Of a stretch of 12,086 bases of DNA, positions 6,239 through 12,033 are shown piece after piece (position 1 is the first letter of the stretch; each line of letters opens with the position of its first letter). Both the position numbers and the translations under genes were made by a program. This stretch comes from Clostridia bacterium. GTDB lineage: Bacteria > Bacillota > Clostridia > Christensenellales > Aristaeellaceae. Below the pieces are notes generated by a model. It made no database searches and was not told the DNA's origin. It saw only the letters and a program-made list of their open reading frames with translations. The stretch lies in assembly GCA_016296675.1 (NCBI GenBank), contig JAEDIV010000085.1, positions 1 to 12,086 on the forward strand, in the 5' to 3' direction.

Positions 6239-6607
6239 TCAGCGAAGCCGACTGAGGGATTGCCGTACCTCTTTATCAATCAATTCGCAAACCACTTGAA
6301 AATCCCGATTCACTTCGTTATTCGCAATTCTTATCACTTTAAGTCCATACTTTTCCAGAAATTCCGGTGCGCTTCTGATCCGTTTCCAGATTTCCTTCCT
6401 GATAATGCTGCGAGCCGTCGAGTTCTATCACTATTTTCGCTTCCGCACTATAGAAGTCCGCTATGTATTTTCCAAGCGCCTTCTGCCTTGAAAAACGTAC
6501 AGGGTAACCCTTCAGAAAGTCGTACCGGAGATGCCTTTCCTCCTTGGTCATTTTTTTCGAAGGGATTTTGCCAGAGGAACCAATTGCTTGTTGTGTTTGT
6601 ATTGCAT
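6239..6607 (-). pseudogene. DUF559 (Vsr-like) endonuclease, two frameshifts, copy 1
   Basis: The original start is ATG at 6607, with GGAGG at 6619-6615, seven bases upstream. From there the frame reads MQYKHNKQLVPLAKSLRKK and hits TGA at 6550-6548, directly after an A7 run (6557-6551). The -1 frame continues MTKEERHLRYDFLKGYPV, RQKALGKYIADFY and IVIELDGSQHY, the core of DUF559, a PD-(D/E)XK-like family related to Vsr, with Asp in ADFY and the ELDG cluster as likely active-site residues. It ends early at 6339. One extra base in the CC at 6364-6365 (GG on the coding strand) causes this; skipping it restores TEFLEKYGLKVIRIANNEV, VVCELIDKEV and a TGA at 6241-6239 inside the left inverted repeat. 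Repaired length would be 122 residues, normal for the family. The same two lesions occur in copy 2. Confidence 0.85.
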
Positions 6608-6669
6608 TGTACATCCTCCGTTTCTGCACTATAGATAGCGACAATCCCTCAGTCGCGGCTTCGCCGCGC

Positions 6670-6695
6670 CAGCTCCCTTTACACAAGGGAGCCTT
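6670..6695. repeat. Right terminal inverted repeat, copy 1
   Basis: Perfect inverse of 6213-6238. On the plus strand the hairpin is followed by CTTTTGG, a short T-tail. Just inside it, CGCGGC and GCCGCG (6655-6669 region) form a second small GC hairpin not conserved at the left end. Confidence 0.88.
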
Positions 6696-6740
6696 TTGGC
6701 ATCCGTACTCACACGCTGTTTTAACTACTTAAAGCCTGCG

Positions 6741-7820
6741 CTATATCTTGATCTTGTCTTTCTTGAACAGGCGGTATACCAGCCATTCGGGATACCTCTT
6801 CGGATTGCTTCCAACGGCATAGTACAGAGCGAATATGCACAGAATGATCGCAATCACCGCCGCAAATATGCCGGCAATCAGCGGAATCATTGTCCGGTCA
6901 TACCGATTGGCTTCTTCGACCGTCATATGCAGACCGTCTTCAGAAGCAATGGCAAAGATGCGGTAATGCGGATCGGCAATTGTCATTTCCTTGTATTTCA
7001 CCCATACGGTCAAAGGCTTCTGTTCATCAATCTTTTGTGTAATTTCTTCAAGCGCATTCAGGCAATCATCGTATCCGTTAATGACAAAATTCTCCGGAAC
7101 ATCCCGGTCGCGCAGAATCAGATTCCCTTCCTGCGTTTCCCATTCATAGAACACCGTTTCATAAGCCATCAGATTTCCCGGATTGGCAGGTCTGCACGCG
7201 CCCATTACGCACATAACGCCGAAAGAGACAGCAACGCCAATCAGCACGCCAAAGCGCAGATAATAATCCTGCGGTCTGTATACATGCGAGGCGAATCCTT
7301 TTTCGCCTTTTTTAAGCAAAGGTATTTCAGGAAATTCCTGATGATCCTTCATTCTTCTGTAGCCGTCCTCTATAGCGTCGAACAATGCATCTCCGTTTTT
7401 CCAATTGCGATTGATCCCGATCTTTTTTTCATTTACATATACAAATACAATCCCGGGAAGCTGGCTGTCTTCCTGCCAGCCGGAAACCTGATCGTAAGTA
7501 TATCTTTTCGTTTTGCCAAACAGATTCCGCTCTGTGAATCCTTTTTCATCGAATATAAACGCGTTGTTTTGCCAGTTCAAAAGCAAAAATGAACCGAACA
7601 GAGACGCCACACAAAAGCATATTGCATAAGCAAGGCTGTCCATGTTCCATGCCAAAAACAAACATGCTCCGCCAAGTACTGTTCCCACCCAAAAACCGAT
7701 TTCCTGCGCGTGAACAAAGTTTGAATTTTCAGCCTTTCTGCGCATCTTTTCAATAAAGCCGCCGATTCCAACAATTGCAAATGCAATCGCCGCAAGCGTA
7801 AAAAGGATCCATTTTGCCAT
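6741..7820 (-). CDS. Unrecognised five-span membrane protein, possibly with PH-like domain
   Basis: 359 residues. Predicted membrane segments: 4-22, 41-60, 63-82, then after a soluble stretch 188-208, and 311-335. Residues 84-160 follow the pattern of a bacterial PH-like domain after a membrane pair: NAFIFDEKGFTERNLFGKTK, then RYTYDQVSGWQED and a strand with VFVYVNEKKIGI, ending in a helix (ALFDAIEDGYRRMK). That assignment is inference from the pattern. Residues 210-305 form a second soluble domain between the last two membrane segments (LTVWVKYKEMTIADPHYRIFAI). The C-terminus is basic (KKDKIKI). Start ATG at 7820 has GGAG 8 bases upstream. It lies exactly between the two element copies, 45 bases from copy 1 and 38 bases from copy 2, and I see no promoter of its own in the upstream gap. 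Confidence 0.7.
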   Translation of the reverse strand: MAKWILFTLAAIAFAIVGIGGFIEKMRRKAENSNFVHAQEIGFWVGTVLGGACLFLAWNMDSLAYAICFCVASLFGSFLLLNWQNNAFIFDEKGFTERNLFGKTKRYTYDQVSGWQEDSQLPGIVFVYVNEKKIGINRNWKNGDALFDAIEDGYRRMKDHQEFPEIPLLKKGEKGFASHVYRPQDYYLRFGVLIGVAVSFGVMCVMGACRPANPGNLMAYETVFYEWETQEGNLILRDRDVPENFVINGYDDCLNALEEITQKIDEQKPLTVWVKYKEMTIADPHYRIFAIASEDGLHMTVEEANRYDRTMIPLIAGIFAAVIAIILCIFALYYAVGSNPKRYPEWLVYRLFKKDKIKI

Positions 7821-7858
7821 GTATATTCTCCTTCCCGGTAATTACGATACGCAGCAAA

Positions 7859-7884
7859 AAGGCTCCCTTGTGTAAAGGGAGCTG
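7859..7884. repeat. Left terminal inverted repeat, copy 2
   Basis: Identical to 6213-6238. Read leftwards (towards the membrane protein gene), the GCTCCCTT / AAGGGAGC hairpin is followed by CTTTTTGC, which is a good intrinsic terminator layout ahead of that gene. Confidence 0.9.
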
Positions 7885-8253
7885 TCAGCGAAGCTGACTG
7901 AGGGATTGCCGTACCTCTCTATCAATCAATTCGCAAACCTCTTGAAAATCCCGATTCACTTCGTTATTCGCAATTCTTATCACTTTAAGTCCATACTTTT
8001 CCAGAAATTCCGGTGCGCTTCTGATCCGTTTCCAGATTTCCTTCCTGATAATGCTGCGAGCCGTCGAGTTCTATCACTATTTTCGCTTCCGCACTATAGA
8101 AGTCCGCTATGTATTTTCCAAGCGCCTTCTGCCTTGAAAAACGTACAGGGTAACCCTTCAGAAAGTCGTACCGGAGATGCCTTTCCTCCTTGGTCATTTT
8201 TTTCGAAGGGATTTTGCCAGAGGAACCAATTGCTTGTTGTGTTTGTATTGCAT
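7885..8253 (-). pseudogene. DUF559 (Vsr-like) endonuclease, two frameshifts, copy 2
   Basis: Start ATG at 8253 with GGAGG seven bases upstream; the frame stops after 19 codons at TGA 8196-8194, directly after the A7 run at 8203-8197. The middle frame carries the DUF559 core and stops early at 7985 because of the extra base at 8010-8011. The original frame is recovered downstream and ends at TGA 7887-7885. The lesions are identical to copy 1. The only coding differences from copy 1 fall in the lost C-terminal part (Lys to Arg at 7919, Val to Glu at 7940, Arg to Gln at 7895), where selection would be absent in a dead gene. Confidence 0.85.
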
Positions 8254-8315
8254 TGTACATCCTCCGTTTCTGCACTATAGATAGCGACAATCCCTCAGTC
8301 GCGGCTTCGCCGCGC

Positions 8316-8341
8316 CAGCTCCCTTTACACAAGGGAGCCTT
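8316..8341. repeat. Right terminal inverted repeat, copy 2
   Basis: Identical to 6670-6695, with the same CTTTTGG continuation. It lies immediately after the amidohydrolase stop codon and could act as an RNA 3'-end hairpin for that message, although in that direction the hairpin is not followed by a T-run. Confidence 0.88.
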
Positions 8342-8364
8342 TTGGAAAATGCAAAAAACGCAGT

Positions 8365-9537
8365 TTATTCCTTCACCGCCAGCGTAAGCTCCATGAGAAT
8401 ACCTACGCGCATAGCGTTTTCATCGGGATTGAAAAGCTCGCTGTGCAAAGGCGCTCCGATATGGTCTTTATCCGGTGAACAACCGACGTGGAAGAATGCG
8501 CCGGGAGCTTTATCGAGGAAATACGAAAAGTCCTCGCCGCCCATACTGGGCGCGTCCTTGACAAGCGCGTTTTCCTTTCCGAAAAGCTCCGTTGCGATAT
8601 TCAGAATTCTGTCCGCGTGTTCGGGCGTATTGACAAGCGCGCTGTAGCCTTCACTTACTTCCGCTATCGCCGTGCAGCCCATGCCGCTTGCGATCATATT
8701 TGAAATATCCTCAATGCGATGAATCATCATCTCGCGAAGGGTCTTGTTTGCGGTTCTGAGCGTTCCCTTCATCTTCACTTCGTCGCAGATGATATTCCCT
8801 GCGCGGCCGCCTTCAATCATACCGAGCGTAATTACCGCGCTGTCAAGGGGCGACACGTTTCTTGCGACGACGGACTGAAGCGCAGTAATGATCTGCGCCG
8901 CGCAAACAATCGCGTCCGCGCCGTTTTCAGGGTACGCGCCATGAGATGAAATGCCCTTTACGGTGATTTTGACGGTATCGGTGGATGCATTCAGCGTATT
9001 GGCGCGCGTTTCAACATTTCCGGTCACAAGGCGCGGCATCACATGAAGGCCGTATACGCGGTCCACCGTCGGGTTTTCCATCACGCCGCCTTCGACCATC
9101 GGTTTTGCGCCGCCGATACTCTCCTCCGCGGGCTGGAATAAAAGCTTCACGCCGCCGGGCAGCTCGTCCTTGATTTCGTTTGCAATCTTGCCCACCGTCA
9201 GGAGAATGGCCGTATGCATGTCGTGTCCGCAGGCATGCATCCAGCCCTCGTGCTCGCTTCTGAACGGGCAGCCTTCAGGCTCAGTTACGGGCAGGGCGTC
9301 AAAATCCGCGCGGATGCCTGTCACAGGGCCTTCTTTTCCGCCCTTTACAAATGCGGTGATCCAGCCGTTTTCTTCCTTATACTCGCATCCGATTTCTGTA
9401 AGCTTTTCTGAAATCAGCTTTCTCGTCTTGACTTCCTGAAATCCGGTTTCCGGAATTTTATGAAGCGCGCGTCTGGTTTCGATCGCCCAGGGCATATTTT
9501 TTTCAACAAGCGCGCGAAGCATATCCATTGAAATCAT
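8365..9537 (-). CDS. M20D amidohydrolase (N-acyl-amino-acid / hippurate hydrolase type)
   Basis: 390 residues, the usual length for M20D. Di-metal ligands are all recognisable: Cys103 and His105 in HACGHDMH (101-108), Glu139 beside the catalytic Glu138 in QPAEES, His165 in YGLH and His365 in APLHSE. The dimerisation (lid) domain inserts at about 182-295 and includes KGISSHGAYPENGADAI. MGGEDF (332-337) is another family block. These enzymes cleave amide bonds of N-acylated amino acids, IAA-amino-acid conjugates, hippurate or short peptides in the cytoplasm; the exact substrate cannot be read from sequence. ATG at 9537 has GAGGAG about 10 bases upstream; ATG at 9528 would be too far. It is divergent from azlCD, so release of amino acids and their export may be linked. 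Copy 2 of the element follows its stop. Confidence 0.9.
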   Translation of the reverse strand: MISMDMLRALVEKNMPWAIETRRALHKIPETGFQEVKTRKLISEKLTEIGCEYKEENGWITAFVKGGKEGPVTGIRADFDALPVTEPEGCPFRSEHEGWMHACGHDMHTAILLTVGKIANEIKDELPGGVKLLFQPAEESIGGAKPMVEGGVMENPTVDRVYGLHVMPRLVTGNVETRANTLNASTDTVKITVKGISSHGAYPENGADAIVCAAQIITALQSVVARNVSPLDSAVITLGMIEGGRAGNIICDEVKMKGTLRTANKTLREMMIHRIEDISNMIASGMGCTAIAEVSEGYSALVNTPEHADRILNIATELFGKENALVKDAPSMGGEDFSYFLDKAPGAFFHVGCSPDKDHIGAPLHSELFNPDENAMRVGILMELTLAVKE

Positions 9538-9572
9538 TTAAATTCTTCTCCTCTTTATTCCATGTTTGTCTC

Positions 9573-9600
9573 ATTATACCACAACCGATATCAAAATCAA
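9573..9600 (-). promoter_or_regulatory. Promoter of the amidohydrolase gene
   Basis: On the minus strand TTGATT (9600-9595), 16-bp spacer, TATAAT (9578-9573) with TG one base upstream, i.e. an extended -10. Leader of about 30 bases to the start at 9537. Confidence 0.75.
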
Positions 9601-9656
9601 TCTAATTGCGAATGCGAATTTACATTTGATGATGGTTTCCTTCATGCGGTCGGATG

Positions 9657-9662
9657 TATAAT
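9657..9662 (+). promoter_or_regulatory. -10 box of the azlCD promoter
   Basis: TATAAT 32 bases before the azlC start. No good -35 at 16-18 bp (the nearest TTGATG is 25 bp away at 9626-9631), so an activator or an undetected weak box may be involved. The amidohydrolase promoter is about 60 bp away, divergent. Confidence 0.45.
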
Positions 9663-9694
9663 GTACGTATTCTTTTTGAAGGATATGAAAATTT

Positions 9695-10426
9695 ATGCAG
9701 GCATCAAAAAACAACAGTATATTTCTGCGCGGTCTGAAAGACGGCGTACCGATTGCGCTGGGCTATTTATCCGTGTCGTTCGGTTTCGGTATTCTCGCTG
9801 CCGCAGGCGGACTTTCCACGCTGACCGCGACCATTATCTCTTTGGTAAACGTTACCAGCGCAGGCCAGTTGGCCGGTCTTAACATCATTATTGCTGCCGG
9901 ACCGATGATCGAAATGATTCTCTCTGAATTCATCATCAATATCCGCTACGCGCTTATGAGCATCACACTGACGCAAAAGCTCGACGACACCTTCACAACC
10001 CCCAGGCGAATGCTGTGCTCCTTCGCGATGACCGATGAAATCTTCGCTGTTGCCGCGCACCAGAAGGGCAAAATCACTGCCCGGTATTTTTACGGACTCA
10101 TGCTTCTGCCCATTATCGGCTGGGTGCTCGGCACATTCTTAGGCGCAACCGCCGGAAATATCCTGCCCGAAAGCCTTAAAAACGCCATGGGTCTTATGCT
10201 TTATGCCATGTTTATCGCAATCGTGCTTCCTCCGGCAACCAAATCCCGCGCTTTGGCCATTTGTGTATCCGTCTGCGCTCTTTTAAGTCTTGCCGTTCGC
10301 TATCTTCCTTTTTTCTCCTTTATCACGCCCGGTTTCTCCGTCATCATCTGCGCCGTCCTCGCCTCCCTTTTCGCCGCATGGCGCTTCCCGGTAAACACGG
10401 GCAAGGAGGAAAGCGAAAATGTCTGA
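9695..10426 (+). CDS. azlC: AzlC family branched-chain amino-acid exporter, large subunit
   Basis: 243 residues, typical for AzlC. Family blocks: GLKDGVPIALGYLSVSFGFG (13-32), a segment with VTSAGQLAG (53-61), NIRYALMSITLTQKL (82-96) and TDEIFAVA (113-120). Hydrophobic spans lie at about 17-37, 42-70, 131-155, 163-182, 186-206 and 210-228. AzlC with AzlD exports branched-chain amino acids and their analogues across the plasma membrane. AAGGA is 11 bases before the ATG. The gene overlaps azlD by 8 bases (10419-10426), so the two are translationally coupled in the usual way. The divergent amidohydrolase suggests regulation by a shared signal, but no regulator gene of the AzlB/Lrp type is seen here. 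Confidence 0.9.
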   Translation: MQASKNNSIFLRGLKDGVPIALGYLSVSFGFGILAAAGGLSTLTATIISLVNVTSAGQLAGLNIIIAAGPMIEMILSEFIINIRYALMSITLTQKLDDTFTTPRRMLCSFAMTDEIFAVAAHQKGKITARYFYGLMLLPIIGWVLGTFLGATAGNILPESLKNAMGLMLYAMFIAIVLPPATKSRALAICVSVCALLSLAVRYLPFFSFITPGFSVIICAVLASLFAAWRFPVNTGKEESENV

Positions 10427-10736
10427 CGCAAAAGTATATCTTTATATCCTCGTCATGGCGCTTGTAACCTATTTAATCCGCGCCATTCCCTTTGTGCTTT
10501 TCAGACGCCAGATCAAATCCCGCTTTATAAAAAGCCTCCTTTATTATCTCCCCTACGCGGTACTGACCGCCATGACCATCCCGGATATCTTTACCGCCAC
10601 CGGAAACACCCTGACCGCCGCCATCGGCTGCCTGGCCGCCGTCATCTTTTCCCTCTTTGGAAAATCCCTCCTGACCGTAGCCGTAGCCGCCTGCGCTGCT
10701 GCGTTTATTTCAGATATTCTGATAAGATTATTATAA
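10419..10736 (+). CDS. azlD: AzlD family branched-chain amino-acid exporter, small subunit
   Basis: 105 residues with four hydrophobic spans (about 7-25, 38-56, 61-79, 82-104) and the family's conserved N-terminal TYLIRAIPFVLFRRQ, followed by LLYYLPYAVLTAMTIPDIF. It is the partner of AzlC in the membrane export complex. The start ATG at 10419 lies within the end of azlC, with AAGGAGG about 9 bases upstream inside azlC. The operon ends at the hairpin at 10741. Confidence 0.9.
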   Translation: MSDAKVYLYILVMALVTYLIRAIPFVLFRRQIKSRFIKSLLYYLPYAVLTAMTIPDIFTATGNTLTAAIGCLAAVIFSLFGKSLLTVAVAACAAAFISDILIRLL

Positions 10737-10740
10737 AATC

Positions 10741-10779
10741 AGCGCCCTGTTTTCAATCGAAGACAGGGCGCTATTGTTT
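10741..10779 (+). terminator. Intrinsic terminator of azlCD
   Basis: Perfect 10-bp arms AGCGCCCTGT (10741-10750) and ACAGGGCGCT (10763-10772) with a 12-base loop, followed by ATTGTTTG, a moderate T-tail. It begins four bases after the azlD stop. Confidence 0.85.
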
Positions 10780-10793
10780 GTATTCTTTACTGC

Positions 10794-10822
10794 TTGTACA
10801 ATTTATATCTTTGTTGTATACT
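10794..10822 (+). promoter_or_regulatory. Sigma-A type promoter for the BlaR1-like gene
   Basis: TTGTAC (10794-10799), 17-bp spacer, TATACT (10817-10822), 20 bases before the start codon at 10843. Confidence 0.75.
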
Positions 10823-10842
10823 ATAAACAAGGAGGTGACTGC

Positions 10843-11841
10843 ATGGCATCTGTTTTCATTGAGATCGGCATCATGGGAATTCGCTTGTTTTATTCGATGC
10901 TGCCGCTGATCTGTTTCAAATACTTCTGGCCGAATGAAGAAGATATTTATTCGGATGATTGCATGAAATGGATGACGACTCTCTATTGCGCCATCATGAT
11001 CGTTTGCGGCACATTGCTCGAGCCGTTTTTTCTGAAAAATGCGCTGATCAAGATCCCGATCCCCTATCATCCGAACACACTTCTGCAGTCGCTCGCCTTT
11101 CAAACACCGGATATCATGCATATTCTTTCACGTATATGGCTGGCCGGGATCATTCTTCTGACCATTACAGCACTGATTCTCAGAAAGAAAGTATCCAGAG
11201 AGTTTTTTAATCGCATAACCGTTTTAAACGCCATTATCCTATGGTACAACCCTTTATATTGGTGGCTTGTCAAAATCACACCACCCGCAAAAGAAGAAGA
11301 CGACGACGCGCCGCCAAAGCATCTTCGCAAAAGAGTACTCATTCCATTGATCATTCTATGCCTTCTGTTCACCATGTCTTCTTTTCTGTTCGTCGATTGC
11401 ACTTACACGCTGCCCACATCGGCTGACATCGTCCGCATTCTTGGATCAAAGAATAACCCTCATGATGATTATGACTTCCATTCCCGTTTTGATCAGGGAA
11501 ATTCTTTCGGAACACCTTATATCCATATCGGCAGCCAGTACAATTCAAAAAAGATCATCGATTTCATCTCCTGGAGCTATCCTGAGGAAGTTACACCCGA
11601 ACAGGTCTGGGACAACATTCAACCCATTATCGACCGCCTTACAAAGCTTCTCGGACCAAGCCAGAAGCAGCCGCCCAAGTTTCTCTTCACGGATCTCGCG
11701 ACCAGGCGGCTCCAGTGGGAAACCCTGACCAAAACCGGTGAAACCGCAATCATTGAATTGCGTCTTTTACCCCATGGTTCCTACTATAATGATGAAGTCA
11801 AAGGCACCGCAGAAATCCAGCTATCCTATACGATTCAATAG
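10843..11841 (+). CDS. Membrane protein resembling BlaR1/M56 sensors but lacking the peptidase motif
   Basis: 332 residues from ATG at 10843, chosen for AAGGAGGTG 5-7 bases upstream and the promoter before it; a longer frame from 10774 would begin inside the preceding terminator. Predicted spans: 8-25, 46-64, 94-113, 126-145 and 165-184, then an external C-terminal domain of about 145 residues. SRIWLAGIILLTITALILRKK (three turns before a basic stop) and IILWYNPLYWWLVK recall the third and fourth membrane segments of BlaR1/MecR1-type M56 proteins (IWLAG, then hWFNPlvW). The cytoplasmic zinc-peptidase segment with HExxH that normally lies between them is absent. An acidic loop (KEEDDDAPPKH, 150-160) precedes the fifth span. 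No BlaI-type repressor is adjacent. The relationship is inference; the function is unknown. Confidence 0.6.
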   Translation: MASVFIEIGIMGIRLFYSMLPLICFKYFWPNEEDIYSDDCMKWMTTLYCAIMIVCGTLLEPFFLKNALIKIPIPYHPNTLLQSLAFQTPDIMHILSRIWLAGIILLTITALILRKKVSREFFNRITVLNAIILWYNPLYWWLVKITPPAKEEDDDAPPKHLRKRVLIPLIILCLLFTMSSFLFVDCTYTLPTSADIVRILGSKNNPHDDYDFHSRFDQGNSFGTPYIHIGSQYNSKKIIDFISWSYPEEVTPEQVWDNIQPIIDRLTKLLGPSQKQPPKFLFTDLATRRLQWETLTKTGETAIIELRLLPHGSYYNDEVKGTAEIQLSYTIQ

Positions 11842-11850
11842 ACATAAAAC

Positions 11851-12033
11851 AGGGGCTGTCTCAAAATACTTTTAAACTCCGGATTTTGTGTATCTTCATG
11901 AAACAATCTAAGATTTCGGGACGGGAAACCCGTCCCCTACAACGGAAGCGCGATGGTTTCTTCCTGTAGGGGACGGGTTTCCCGTCCCGCATTGATGCTT
12001 TTTTGAGGTTTTCTTCTTAATGAGACAGCCCCT
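11851..12033. repeat. Outer inverted repeat with AGGGGCTGTCTCA arms
   Basis: AGGGGCTGTCTCA (11851-11863) is inverted perfectly at 12021-12033. The 157 bases between contain the second inverted repeat at 11917-11989 and no gene. The arms resemble a terminator stem (compare AGGGGCTGT in the hairpin at 5437-5483), which suggests a terminator stem split apart by an inserted palindromic element. Confidence 0.8.
11917..11989. repeat. Inner inverted repeat, self-palindromic arms
   Basis: Two perfect 25-bp arms (11917-11941 and 11965-11989) separated by 23 bases. Each arm is itself palindromic in GGGACGGG-AAA-CCCGTCCC, so the DNA or RNA could fold either as one long stem or as two separate hairpins. 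It looks like a small non-coding mobile or MITE-type repeat. Confidence 0.85.

Larger units (their letters stand above)
6213..6695 (-). mobile_element. TIR element with DUF559 endonuclease remnant, copy 1
   Basis: A 483-bp block repeated at 7859-8341 with no indels and three differences (6249 C/T, 6273 T/C, 6294 A/T). It is bounded by terminal inverted repeats: a perfect 26-bp arm (6213-6238 against 6670-6695), then an imperfect stretch, then a perfect 13-bp block GACTGAGGGATTG (6250-6262) against its complement at 6642-6654. Each 26-bp arm folds on itself as GCTCCCTT / AAGGGAGC. The interior holds only the broken DUF559 gene. No clear target-site duplication is visible. The identity with copy 2 continues four bases beyond the right arm (to 6699). 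It lies between the stop of the membrane protein gene (6741) and the start of the nucleotidyltransferase (6166). No transposase is encoded; how it moves is unknown. Confidence 0.85.
7859..8341 (-). mobile_element. TIR element with DUF559 endonuclease remnant, copy 2
   Basis: Same 483-bp block as 6213-6695 at an offset of 1646 bases, same orientation. The three differences all fall within the first 82 bases (7895, 7919, 7940); the remaining 401 bases are identical. Its left end is 38 bases upstream of the membrane protein start and its right end 23 bases after the amidohydrolase stop (8365). The two copies with the gene between them form a direct-repeat-flanked unit of about 2.1 kb that could be deleted or duplicated by homologous recombination. 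Confidence 0.85.

Noticed and set aside
6260..6634. 124-residue plus-strand open frame inside the element, repeated at 7906-8280
   Set aside because: Appears twice only because the element is duplicated; it is antisense to the DUF559 gene, which explains the sequence by family motifs.
6339..6686. 115-residue minus-strand frame starting inside the inverted repeat as an intact gene
   Set aside because: Its first 45 residues do not match DUF559, whereas the other frame from 6607 does and has a correctly spaced ribosome binding site; the frame is one part of a frameshifted gene.
6213..6695. Target-site duplication around the element copies
   Set aside because: The flanks (CAT/TTGG at copy 1, GCAAA/TTGGA at copy 2) show no convincing direct repeat; short matches such as GCAAAAA near copy 2 are A-rich and not adjacent to both ends.
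6696..7592. 298-residue plus-strand open frame opposite the membrane protein gene
   Set aside because: Antisense to a longer frame with membrane segments and a good ribosome binding site; composition looks like a shadow translation and it starts without such a site.
11851..12033. CRISPR-like or tandem repeat array
   Set aside because: The repeats are inverted, occur as single pairs, and have no regular spacer series.
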